Source: Spirogloea muscicola (lineage: Eukaryota > Streptophyta > Zygnematophyceae > Spirogloeales > Spirogloeaceae). Taken from it: 25,202 nt of DNA. A program made the position numbers and the translations under genes. The DNA lies in assembly GCA_009602725.1 (NCBI GenBank), contig WELB01000030.1, forward strand, positions 865,209-890,410. The letters run 5' to 3'. Shown piece by piece: positions 9,890 through 19,147 of the stretch; positions within the stretch are counted from its first letter, which is position 1, and every line of letters begins with the position of its first letter. The notes beneath the pieces are model-generated. The model was not told the origin of the DNA. It saw only the letters and a list, made by a program, of their open reading frames with translations, and ran no database searches.

Positions 9890-12800
9890 TCAAGATGCAG
9901 AGGGGGCTACTTCTTGGAGAGCATTGCCTTCCACCTTGCTGATGCCAACCTTAGCAAGCACCCGCCGGGTAGCCTCCGCTCTGGTTGCTCACAGTGGATG
10001 CGCAAGAACGCTATGAGCAACTCTTACAACTCACCTCTCACGCACATGCTAATCGAACAGCATGGTATTTTTACTCAAACTGCCGCATCTTGATTGCTGT
10101 GCTTCATGATCATAGTGTTGCGAGGGGAATACCTGCAAGCCAGGCGAATGGCATCCCTGTCCAGTATTCCTATGACGAGCTTCAAGTCATCGCTGGCGCC
10201 GCTGTCTATCACCGGAAGCTGCCTGAGACCACGGGGCACCATCAGGCGCTGGGCTGATTGGAGCGTCATGCTGGGGCTCGCGGTCACCAGGTTCTTTCCG
10301 GTGCTGCAGATGGATGAGACCAACATGCTCTCGACCTGCACAATGAGCAGCTAGTCAGATGCTTGACCATTTGATCTGTTATACTTCCTTGTGTTGAAGT
10401 ATGATCTGCTGGCATTCCTCTAGATGCGAGGCTACCATTTAGCCACGCATCTAGGTAAAAGTTAGCCACGCATCTAGGTACTTACACTGAAGTTGGTCGA
10501 TCCAACAAGAGGCATGGCGCCACTGGAGGAGGCTAGGACCCTTTCAGCCTCTTGCTGCACGTCAGCAAGCGTGAGCATGCCTTCCAGGGAGCGGCTCGGG
10601 TCGAGCACCAGCACACACCACTCCCGAGCCTCCATCATGATTGCAACGGCCTTGCCAACGGTCGTGGTTGGAGCAACCACAGCATACCTGCATACAAATG
10701 CCCGCGCACTCACTACGAACTCAAGTGAGAGGCGAATCTTGACATCTGAAGTCAAAAACCTCTGCTTTCACCAGCAGGGAGCACAAAAGCTTCAAGGCAG
10801 GGAGGCCAACGACTTGAACCGCCAAAGAGCCTAGAATTTGCTGCAAGGGCCACCTCACTTGCCTGGTTCGCATCGCAGCGGCAACAGGAAGCTCCATCAT
10901 GAGCTCCTCCTCAGTGATTTCCATGTCCACCAGGCACAGCGACGAGTCAATCATACAGAGTCCATCCTCGCTGGGCTCCGATTGGTATGTCTGAGCCAGC
11001 AGGCCGCCGTCCTGGCCACCATCCTGGGGCTGTAAAGTCCACTGACCACTGTCCAGACCAAGCCCTACGCCGATCTGAAGACCCGGCCCCGTAGGAATGC
11101 CGTCAATTCTCAGCAGCACGCTCTGGCTGTCAGTGCCCTTCATGCGCTCCTCGCTCTCCTCAGCTGCAGTAAGCAGAGCTGCGGGAGCTGGTGCAGCAGC
11201 TGCCAGAGCCCGCTGTCCACCCAGCGGCGGGAGCTGGGACAACTTGCGTTTTTGCTGCATTTGCTTGGCAGCATCTGACGCCGCAACCCAGGCTGAGATG
11301 CCGACGGCGCCCATAAGGGGCAGTATAATGCGGTAGTCCCGCGTCAGCTCAAAGAGTAGCAGCACCGCAGTCAGCGGGACTTGGCACACGCCTGCAAGCG
11401 TGGCGGCCATCCCCACCTGGCACCACCTCCATGCAGGCAGTAAGCAGAGTATGCAGAGTACCATTGCATTGCTGGCACCAGGTGCATCATATAAGGTCTA
11501 CCATCTCATCAAAGCTCAACTACAGAGCAAGGAAAGGCAACGTAGACTCGCAAGCTGCAGGCCAGAAGCCGAGCAGGACATAAGGAGAGGAGCTGGGTAG
11601 AACCACACGAGTGCGTAAGCTTGCGGGGTGGCGACGGAGCTGGAGAGGAGGGGGAGGTGGAGGCTGGGGCCGACATGCACGTCCACCCAGTCCACAGAGT
11701 AGCTTGCAAGCTTGCCGTATGCGGAACCCAGAGCGGCCCCAATGAATAGGGAGGGAGGTAGACGCCACCCACGAGGCCGGACCCCCGGCACACGGCAGTC
11801 GCAATGACCTGCATCGTCGCGCATGCTCGTGATTACTGATATCTAGGAAAAGTCGACTGCAGATCTGACATGCTGGAGATAGTGAACAACAAAGGGCGAA
11901 CCTTGGCACCGACGAGCTGCAGGAGGAGGAGTGCCGTGGGGGCCGGATGAAAGAATGTACGCGACTCCAGGAGCACGTCCACATTAGCAAAGCCCCAGTA
12001 CAGAACCTCCGGATAGGCCAGGGCGATGATGCCGACAGACAGGCCGCCCAGCGGCGGCAGCAATGCCAAGGGCACACCCGTTGTAACACGGAGCCAGGCG
12101 AAGGCTTGGGTGGACGCTGTTGAGCTCCTGGTCAGAGCGATGGAGACACCACCGCACAGTACCCCCAGCAGCAGGTACAATGGCAGCTCTGCCAACCAAT
12201 GTCACATGGCTGGGAAGGGGCTGTCAGCTCCTGAGCACTCACAGCAGTGCCCATGCATGTAAATGTCTCGAGCTTCGGGCATGAGGCTGGACCTGCACCT
12301 GCAGGGGAGCGGAACTCATAGAGAGGGATGCGGAAGGCCGGGTCAGCGCCGAGGCCCGCCTGGGAGACGACAGATGCCAGCACGGAGCTGAGTAGCATCA
12401 TGGCCGTGGTTAGCGATGGCGCCGTGTCCGCCTGCGACGGCCGCAGCACTGACTCGACTGCGAAGAAGCATCCCGCCACAGCCGCATTGAAGCCTGCTCG
12501 CACAAGCTCAATGATCAGTTGCTGCGCAGGGCGTCGCCAGCGTTGCACAGCACCCAGGCATAGCAGTAGAGCGCGCCGGCTTTGGCACCTGACGCGATGC
12601 CCGCGGCTGAGCCGGCGGCGACGAGGGCGAGCTTCCGCTCGCGGCTGTTCTTGAGCACGGCACCGAGGCCGCTGGCAATGGAGGCTCCGATCTCCACGCT
12701 GGGGCCCTCGGGCCCAAGAGAGCTGCCCGTGCCGAGGCTCACAGCCGCAGCCAGCGCCTTGAGCACCGGCCGCGCCGTGACGGTGAGCAGGCGGGCCAGC

Positions 12801-13485
12801 GAGCGCAGGCGGGAAGAGGCCGCGCCGCCGCCCAGCCGGTCGCCGGCCTTCTGCGTGCCGGCCTTGAGGAGCGTGCGGGCCTCGTTGAGGAGGCCCACGG
12901 CGACGCCGCCGGCCGTGGGCACCAGCAGGACGCGCTGCCACGAGGCGGACAGCGGCTGCCGTCGCAGCCATGTAGCGCCGCTCTCCGGCACGCCCGCCCA
13001 CGCCAAGTCGTGCACGCTGTGGACCTGGGCACGCACCGCCCAGCGAAACCCACATAGATGACGGCGTGAGCCGCGGAGCTGCGGCCGCCTGCGGCTGGGA
13101 GGCGGCCATGGCGCAGGTGTGGCGCACCGTGGAGTTGAAGAGGACGACGCCGGCGCCGCCGAGGAGGCCGACGAGGCAGGAGAAGAGGAGGATGAGGCCC
13201 TCGGGCGGCAGCGAGCCGCGCATCCACAGCGCGCGCCGCGCGTAGCCCGTCACCGAGATGCCCTGCCGCCTGCTGCTGCTCCCGGCAGCTCTCGACGCCG
13301 CCTCGCCCTCCGCCGGCGCCTACGCCGGGCGTGGCGAGGCCACCGATGCGCCGCCGCCGGCGTCATCGCCATCATCGGCATCGGCGCTGCCGCGCACGTC
13401 GTCGTCTTCGTCGTCGTCGTCCTCGACGTCGTCATACCCGCCGTGCGGAGAGTGGTAGAAGTAGTGGTCCTCGGAGTCTCCCCGC

Positions 13486-13518
<33 letters not shown>

Positions 13519-13607
13519 GCCCGGTCCTGGGCGCTGCCGCGGCTGCCGACGGCAGGCCTGGCGCGGGCCACGCCGCGGCTGCCGCCGAGGCCCGACGCAG
13601 CCCGAGG
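9890..13607 (-). CDS. CLC-type chloride channel/transporter (CLC-e/f-like) with two CBS domains; N-terminus incomplete, one frameshift
   Basis: A membrane anion channel or exchanger, closest in memory to plant CLC-e (thylakoid) and CLC-f. Supported exons: up to 13128, 13024-12589, 12493-12299, 12188-11902, 11808-11609, 11416-10863, 10687-10486, 10335-10133, 9980-9890. In order: SCLVGLLGGAGVVLFN-ST|VHSVHDLAWAGVP; the ion-path motif GTGSSLGPEGPSVEIGAS with gating Glu; AGCFFAVESVL; AELPLYLLLGVLCGG; CRGSGLVGGVY then PSLFIGAALGSAYGKLASY; AATLAGVCQVPLTAVLLLFE; then CBS1 (RYAVVAPTTTVGKAVAIMME) and CBS2 (LRQLPVIDSGASDDLKLVIG). The end is ISKVEGNALQEVAPSAS. Exon 11808-11609 is 200 bp where both flanking phases are 0, one base short. 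Upstream, 13607-13324 is an Asp-rich in-frame stretch (DGDDDDDDDDERGDSEDHYF) cut from the membrane part by a TAG at 13320-13322. The start codon is probably in or beyond the gap. Confidence 0.85.
10420..10480 (-). repeat. Intronic hairpin with a duplicated arm
   Basis: CTAGATGCGAGGCTA (10420-10434) pairs with TAGCCACGCATCTAG (10440-10454) with a single A-A mismatch around a 5-nt loop. The right arm is repeated at 10463-10477; the 19-bp unit TTAGCCACGCATCTAGGTA occurs twice with a 23-bp period. It lies 5-65 nt inside the CLC intron 10485-10336, next to its GTAAGT donor. Confidence 0.75.
13399..13510. repeat. GTC/GAC trinucleotide tracts
   Basis: Imperfect (GTC)n on the plus strand at about 13396-13430 and 13488-13512, coding for poly-Asp on the minus strand in the CLC N-terminal frame. 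They flank the assembly gap, so length errors here are likely. Confidence 0.7.
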
Positions 13608-14300
13608 NNNNNNNNNNNNNNNNNNNNNNNNNNNNNNNNNNNNNNNNNNNNNNNNNNNNNNNNNNNNNNNNNNNNNNNNNNNNNNNNNNNNNNNNNNNNN
13701 NNNNNNNNNNNNNNNNNNNNNNNNNNNNNNNNNNNNNNNNNNNNNNNNNNNNNNNNNNNNNNNNNNNNNNNNNNNNNNNNNNNNNNNNNNNNNNNNNNNN
13801 NNNNNNNNNNNNNNNNNNNNNNNNNNNNNNNNNNNNNNNNNNNNNNNNNNNNNNNNNNNNNNNNNNNNNNNNNNNNNNNNNNNNNNNNNNNNNNNNNNNN
13901 NNNNNNNNNNNNNNNNNNNNNNNNNNNNNNNNNNNNNNNNNNNNNNNNNNNNNNNNNNNNNNNNNNNNNNNNNNNNNNNNNNNNNNNNNNNNNNNNNNNN
14001 NNNNNNNNNNNNNNNNNNNNNNNNNNNNNNNNNNNNNNNNNNNNNNNNNNNNNNNNNNNNNNNNNNNNNNNNNNNNNNNNNNNNNNNNNNNNNNNNNNNN
14101 NNNNNNNNNNNNNNNNNNNNNNNNNNNNNNNNNNNNNNNNNNNNNNNNNNNNNNNNNNNNNNNNNNNNNNNNNNNNNNNNNNNNNNNNNNNNNNNNNNNN
14201 NNNNNNNNNNNNNNNNNNNNNNNNNNNNNNNNNNNNNNNNNNNNNNNNNNNNNNNNNNNNNNNNNNNNNNNNNNNNNNNNNNNNNNNNNNNNNNNNNNNN
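13608..14300. other. Assembly gap (693 N)
   Basis: An unbroken run of N. Both flanks are very GC-rich. It hides the CLC N-terminus and probably 5' sequence of the plus-strand DnaX/STICHEL-like gene. Open frames drawn across it are meaningless. A second, single N is at 17399. Confidence 1.
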
Positions 14301-14585
14301 CGCCACCGCTCCTCCTGGCGGCCAGCCGGCGCCCTGGGACGGCGGCTCCGGCTGCAGCCGGGCCGCGGAGGCCGAGGCGGCGCCGGCGCTGCGGGTGCTG
14401 CTGCCGGGCCACGCTGCTCTCCGGGAGCCTGCCAGCGGCTATGGCCCCGCGGCCGACGAGGCTGACAGGTCGGCCCACCCGGCCTGGCCTCTGCCCGCTC
14501 AGTGCATCGGCTGACATGCTGCTCACTGCTCACTGCTCGCCGCCTGTGGCACCAGCAGCAGCACCAAACCGCCCGGCATGCAGCC

Positions 14586-15657
14586 ATGGCGGCCTATCAA
14601 AGGCCTGCTGTCAGCAGCACCTCCCGTGGGGCTTGGCCGTGCAGATCGCGGAGGCCCGGGGAGCCTGCCTACGAGGCCCAGCCGGACGTGGACTTGGCAG
14701 CAGTGTGGACTGCGGTTGCCAATTGCATGACCAGCAAGACCACGCGGCAGCTCCTCCTGACGCGTGGGAAGCTCGTCGAGCTGTCCGCCACGACAGGCAA
14801 GCGGCCTCGCCGCACTCCACCTGCGGCAGGCTGCCCCTGTGACTATGTTGATTCCACTCGAACGTTCTAATCTCACGCTTGCCCCTGCCGAGCCGCCTCC
14901 TGCAGCAGTTGTGGAGTTCGGGCACAAGACCTACAAGGAGCGTGGAGAGGGCCTGGCGCGGTCTACGCGCAAGGGGAACCTTCGCGCAGCCTTCCAGAGC
15001 GTCGGCCACTCTGTCGACGACATTGTCATACGCCTGGTGGTGGCGGCGCTCGCAACTCCAGCTCCCAGCCGGCCCAAGGCGGCTGCTAAAGCACAGGATA
15101 ACATCGTGACAAATACAAGCGTGAGGGCAGCAGCTGCCCATGCAGGGCACTCAAAGCGGGACGTGCTGCCAGACCCTACTCGACTGAGCGACATGGAGTG
15201 GGAGCAAGGGAGCAGCTATTGTGGCAATGGTGGCAGCAGAGACAGCAGCATGCAGGGGGAGCCTCGGATACGGGGGAGCCACCCAGATGCTCAGCAGCCA
15301 GACACAAGACCCGCTGCCTCGTGGTTGGTACTCCATCATCAAGACAACGTTGTTCACACCAAGGAGATTGATGTTGTTGCGAGCCTTGATACAGCAGGAA
15401 GAGCTAGACGAACGGCCACCGTATTAGCAGATGCTGTTCAAGACCGACAATGCACTGTCCAACTCCCACGAGGTGAGGGCTGTGAAAGCATGCCCGTACA
15501 AGGACCAGACAGCAGAGCCTCTTCTGCTCCACTCGAGGACAGGGTGGCCTCGGAGCCTCCACATCCTGTTGCAGTCAGGAGAATTTCGTGCCGTGAGGCA
15601 GCTGAGAGCCTTGCCAAGGCCCTAGGGGGTTTCCATGTGTCAGGCCGGCAGCGATAG
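14586..15657 (+). CDS. DnaX (Pol III gamma/tau)/STICHEL-like C-terminal domain protein, 5' end uncertain
   Basis: The frame from ATG 14586 gives DLAAVWTAVANCMTSKTTRQ then LLLTRGKLVELSATT. A likely GC-AG intron, 14797-14905 (ACAG|GCAAGC...CTGCAG), shifts into a second frame: AVVEFGHKTYKERGEG, NLRAAFQSVGHSVDDIVIRL. The pattern W..V......(T)R..L...G.L......AV.EF.H..Y..R.E....NL..AFQ.V.G..V.I.I.LV fits the C-terminal domain of cyanobacterial DnaX and of plant STICHEL proteins. After residue LV the frame stays open to TAG at 15657 without recognisable domains. A GTGAGG donor at 15121 may begin another intron, so the last 180 codons are doubtful. The AAA+ core is not seen. A frame at 14302-14466 (DGGSGCSRAAEAEAAPALRV) with a GTCGGC donor could be an upstream exon reaching into the gap. 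It is divergent from CLC. Confidence 0.5.
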
Positions 15658-15832
15658 ATCGTCTCATTGAGCGTGGAAAGGTGAGGTGCAGGCCACCATT
15701 TTTCAATTGCTGTGTACAGGAGAGACAGGCGAGACATAGGATTGCTCGCCAAATATGTGCAGCCCATGTGGATAAGTCTGTGTCCAGTTGTACATTCTTA
15801 GTGATATTAGTCGTTGCTTAGACGAGCGAGTC

Positions 15833-15837
15833 TGTAA
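15833..15837 (+). terminator. TGTAA, candidate poly(A) signal of the DnaX/STICHEL-like gene
   Basis: TGTAA lies 176 nt after the proposed stop at 15657, which gives some support to that end. The stretch 15658-16385 shows no gene that I can support. Confidence 0.35.
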
Positions 15838-16157
15838 TCCGAGCAGGCCTTAAAAGGAGCCTCGGCTATGTAGCGGTGTAGCAGGTATACAGGTTAGTTG
15901 CTTCAAGCGAAGGTCCCTTGCCAGCTCTAACTTTGTCAATATCCGAGGTTGCCCGACATCCCAGAGTGCCTTGCACTGTACCTTTATTGTGCGCCCTTCT
16001 ACAAGTGCACCGTATTTGCACACAGTACTGGGACTTAACATTTAGCATAGGCCTGACATGCACAATCCCAAATAAAACATATAACAGCCGTTCCAGGTCA
16101 AGCACCAACCCTGCAGGCATCAGAGCAAGCAGCTCCACCGCACGTAAGGAAGCTTTT

Positions 16158-16162
16158 GCTTA
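16158..16162 (-). terminator. TGTAA, candidate poly(A) signal of the small minus-strand gene
   Basis: TTACA on the plus strand (minus TGTAA) lies about 225 nt beyond the stop at 16386, a normal 3' UTR length. Confidence 0.3.
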
Positions 16163-16385
16163 CATTAGGACTTGCCAAACCTGCAACAGAAGTGACAGGC
16201 AGATTGCACGGCCCAGGTTGGTGCTTTTTCCTGGTGGGAAATGGGCTCTCAGTCCGTTCTGACTTGCAGAGAAATGCAAACAGGCGAGCTCAGGAAAATG
16301 CACGCCTGAAAGAGTCAGGAGCGCCGTCCCAGACCCCTTAGTCAGACCGTGCTGCGGACTGTAGGTCATGTGGGACTCAGCACTA

Positions 16386-17100
16386 TCATTGAGGGTTCGT
16401 GTTGGTATCCTCCTTCACCAGAGGCTCCACTGTCTCCTTGCTTGCCTCCACCAGCGGCACCGGCTTCCTGCTAATCATGAAACGACGGCACTCAAGTCTG
16501 AAAATGAAGCAACAAGTCATAAATTTTTTGAATCCGCCAAGCAATGTCGGCTGTGGGTTCAATGCTTGAGAATTAAAGCCCGGATTGTGAGCCTCTGCTG
16601 GAGGGCCTGGCTGCTAGGGGACTGGATTGCGGGCGCACTTTGTCTCGGTTTCCTCTTCCTCATCGTCCACGTAGTTGGGATCATTCTCGTCAAGTGCCGC
16701 GGCGGGGGGGTTGCTGTACTCCTCCCCGGGCTTACCCCAGTTGTGATGCGGCCCTGCTCCTCCTGCAGTCAGCACCAGGGGAGGACGTGGAATGGGTCCA
16801 GCAAATTGCAATTTGGATCTCACGGTGGAGATGAGCGCATGTAAGAAGGGTTGTGATGCTGGAGCAAGGCTCAGGGTCCTTGGGCTATATCGGGCAGTGC
16901 GAGGCGGCTACAGGGCCTTCTGGGTCTCGCCGCCGACTTCACGCGGGGCTGTGCCCGTGGTCGGACCACCAACAAGCCCTGCTGGTACAGTCCTTTGCAC
17001 CAGCAGAGTCACTATGGGCTGGCAATTGGCGCGCGCAGCCGTGGCTGCTGCTGGGGGCGAGCGCCCGGGCGCTGGTGCTGCAGAGGCGGAGTAGCGCCAT
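16386..17100 (-). CDS. Small protein (111 aa) with targeting-like N-terminus and PDCD4-like WG/DPNY motif
   Basis: Three exons, 17100-17001, 16762-16639 and 16497-16386, join with matching phases (1 and 2) and GT-AG borders. Residues 1-33 are rich in Ala, Ser, Arg and Leu with no acid before Asp31 (MALLRLCSTSARALAPSSS), as in mitochondrial or plastid presequences. Residues 34-70 read GGAGPHHNWGKPGEEYSN, then LDENDPNYVDDEEEE. The block GGAG-x(4)-WG-x-PG...DPNY-x-DD recalls the segment just before the first MA3 domain of PDCD4. No MA3 domain follows: the protein ends after a basic-then-acidic tail (CRRFMISRKPVPLVEAS). I cannot name the family; a PDCD4 relation could be convergence on a short motif. 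The telo-box leader suggests a ribosome/translation-type expression class. The ATG at 17193 upstream is in another frame of low quality. Confidence 0.6.
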
Positions 17101-17129
17101 GGGAGGCGATGGGTTTGAGCTCGAGGGCG

Positions 17130-17141
17130 TAGGGTTTAGGG
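17130..17141 (-). promoter_or_regulatory. Telo-box (CCCTAAACCCTA) in the leader of the small gene
   Basis: The minus strand reads CCCTAAACCCTA 30-41 bp upstream of the ATG at 17100. It is the same plant telomere-type motif, in the same orientation to its gene, as at RPA49. Confidence 0.5.
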
Positions 17142-17399
17142 CGCGGGCGCGCCCCTCACCTTTCCTGGGGCTCCCGTCCGCCACCTTCTTCACTGCGCGG
17201 CCGCACGGACGTGCCGTGTCAGCTCGGCCGGCGGCGGCGCCCTTGCAATGGCGGCCGTCGCGCCAGCGCCAGCTCGCGGGCGCGGCGGCTCGAGGGCGGC
17301 GGGAGGCCAGGCGTGCGCCGTCCCCCGGGGCGACACGCCGGGCGGGAAAGGTGGGGCGGCGGGAGGAGCACCGGAGTGGCGGTCGAGGCGCTCGTCTCN

Positions 17400-17427
17400 G
17401 CGGCGGCGGCGGCGGCGGCGGCGGCGC
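17400..17427. repeat. (CGG)n repeat
   Basis: About nine CGG units just after the single N at 17399. The surrounding 17142-17530 is very GC-rich, with open frames of low complexity on both strands and no recognisable protein. Confidence 0.8.
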
Positions 17428-17534
17428 GAGGCGTGCCTAAGCGCCTCCACGCGGCGGCGGCTGAGCTGGCGGCGGTTGAGCCAACCTCCACTTCTGCCTC
17501 TCTCGGCCTCTCCCGGGACCAGCGTTTGCCAACA

Positions 17535-17597
17535 GTTGAATTGGCAGAAATTGGCCACCCTCTCGTTTCATGGGCACTGCGCGCGCCTTCTCCCTCC
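17535..17597 (+). repeat. Dispersed repeat, copy H
   Basis: GTTGAATTGGCAGAAATTGG, then CCACCCTCTCGTTTCATG and GGCACTGCGCGCGCCTTC. It matches the repeat core with a short internal duplication. It shows the family is not confined to the 3.5-5.3 kb cluster. Confidence 0.65.
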
Positions 17598-18996
17598 GGC
17601 AGCAGCATCTTCGGGCCCCTTCGTCGCTGCCAAGCACTTTAGGCCCCTCCGTCATTTGGCCCCTTCGAACCTTTGTCAACTCTTTTCACAGCCCTTGCCC
17701 CCATTGGGAGTGCCACTTCTTCTTCCGGGGCCATCGGGTGTCGTCCCGAAGGTGGGCGCCATCAACGTCCCACCACCCCTGCCGAGACGTCGGCTCCTCG
17801 TCTCGCCCTCCCAGCTTCGGCCACCAGGCGCCAGCGTGCATTCACGAGCGAACTTTTGCCCGGGGCGCCATCAGGTGGGTGCCTGATGCTTCTTCTGATG
17901 CTGGAATGCGGCGAGCAGCAGCCCCTTGTGCTCCGCGCTCAGAGACCCTGACGCTGCCTGCACGCCCCATGGTAGCTTGCACCTGTCGACAATTGTAAAC
18001 TAGGGGGCCTTCCATTGGATTGTACATCTCTTTGGCATAGGATGCTAAAAGCTGCGTGTGCAGTGTGGGTCAGGACCAAATTGGGCCAGGAAACGATACA
18101 ATTGCTGGGGTTTCTGGTTGTTTTTGTTCGCTGGAGTCTCACTTTGAGTTCGCGAGAATTCGACAATCTGCCAACTTGCAAATCTTTAGGGTGTCAGTGT
18201 CTTAACGCCAACCAAGTGGTGTGAATTTGAACGTTTCTTAATCGCCTTTAAGAATTTTGGATATAATCATGCTCATGTGATGCTCACAGGATGCGCATCT
18301 CCAAGCCAAACTGCCTCCCTTGCTTGCTAGAATGAGAATGTGATGACTGAGCATGCCTGCTCGGAGAAAAGGTGTCTACTTCTCTGATGATAGAGTATCT
18401 ACTCCTGACTCTGCTGCTCTATACCTGAAAATTGAGTGCTGGTCATATCCCATTGAAAAGAATACGAAGCCTGGAGGAAGGAGGGAGGGGAGGAAATAAG
18501 GTGGTGGAGGCAATAAGGAAAAGCCCGCGCAAGGGTTGAGTCAAAAGCTCCCCAGTGCTTCCAGCTCCCTTTGCGGCAACCTATATATACACAACAATAT
18601 CCTACCTACCAGAAGACCTGCGAGGCAATGGCCTCTTGTATCAATCTGCCTGCTATTCCATAGGTATGTGTAGATTACAATTGAAACAGGACCTCTCCAC
18701 TTGTGGGCCTCCCATGGTTGTTATCATGTCTTGCCAAATGCTCTCCGCAAGTGGCTTGTTGCTTCCTCTTCCATCTGTAAAAACAGGGGCACGCTCCTTA
18801 AGGTGACCATTGCACACACAAATTGCACAGGAGATCCAACAACTTCGCAACAACCAACAAGCAAAGGTCAGTCCCAACCTGTATGCTTCGTAAGGAAGTC
18901 AGACTGGCCTCCTCTGGCCTATACCACCGGCTGCATGGCAGGTGCACAAGTGTGTCAGAGTACTGTCTTCCTTGGCATCATGTCCGGCTAGGATGT
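17598..18996. other. Gene-poor stretch between two minus-strand genes
   Basis: No exon chain with consistent phases was found on either strand. There is a TATATATA at 18582-18589, followed by open frames too weak to call. TTACA at about 18670 could be the TGTAA poly(A) signal of the ankyrin-RCC1 gene on the minus strand, some 470 nt past its stop. Confidence 0.4.
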
Positions 18997-19147
18997 CTAG
19001 CCACGACTGGCTTCGTAAAAAGCAGCACAACGTATCTGAAGAGAGGAGAGTACAAGATTTCTACCGTAACCACAGAGTGCTACTTGATCTGCATCACCAT
19101 CCGCAGGTATGAGAGCCACAGGCTCCGGAATGTAATACACGTTATGT

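Noticed and set aside
13119-14842. Several 300-500 codon open frames on both strands
   Set aside because: They exist only because the run of N at 13608-14300 has no stop codons; the real sequence on either side is low-complexity.
15431-15472. Short coding-like stretch MLFKTDNALSNSHE before a GTGAGG donor
   Set aside because: No partner exon with matching phase was found. It could be part of the DnaX-like gene's 3' end but cannot be placed.
14764-15657. A single 297-codon plus-strand frame as an intact gene
   Set aside because: Its first 48 codons lie in the wrong frame relative to the DnaX-like exon. It is better explained as intron plus second exon, with an uncertain 3' part.
16853-17886. 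Long plus-strand frames (195 and 212 codons) across the GC-rich stretch
   Set aside because: Composition is Gly/Arg/Pro/Ala low-complexity, there are no recognisable motifs, and one is opposite the small gene's first exon.
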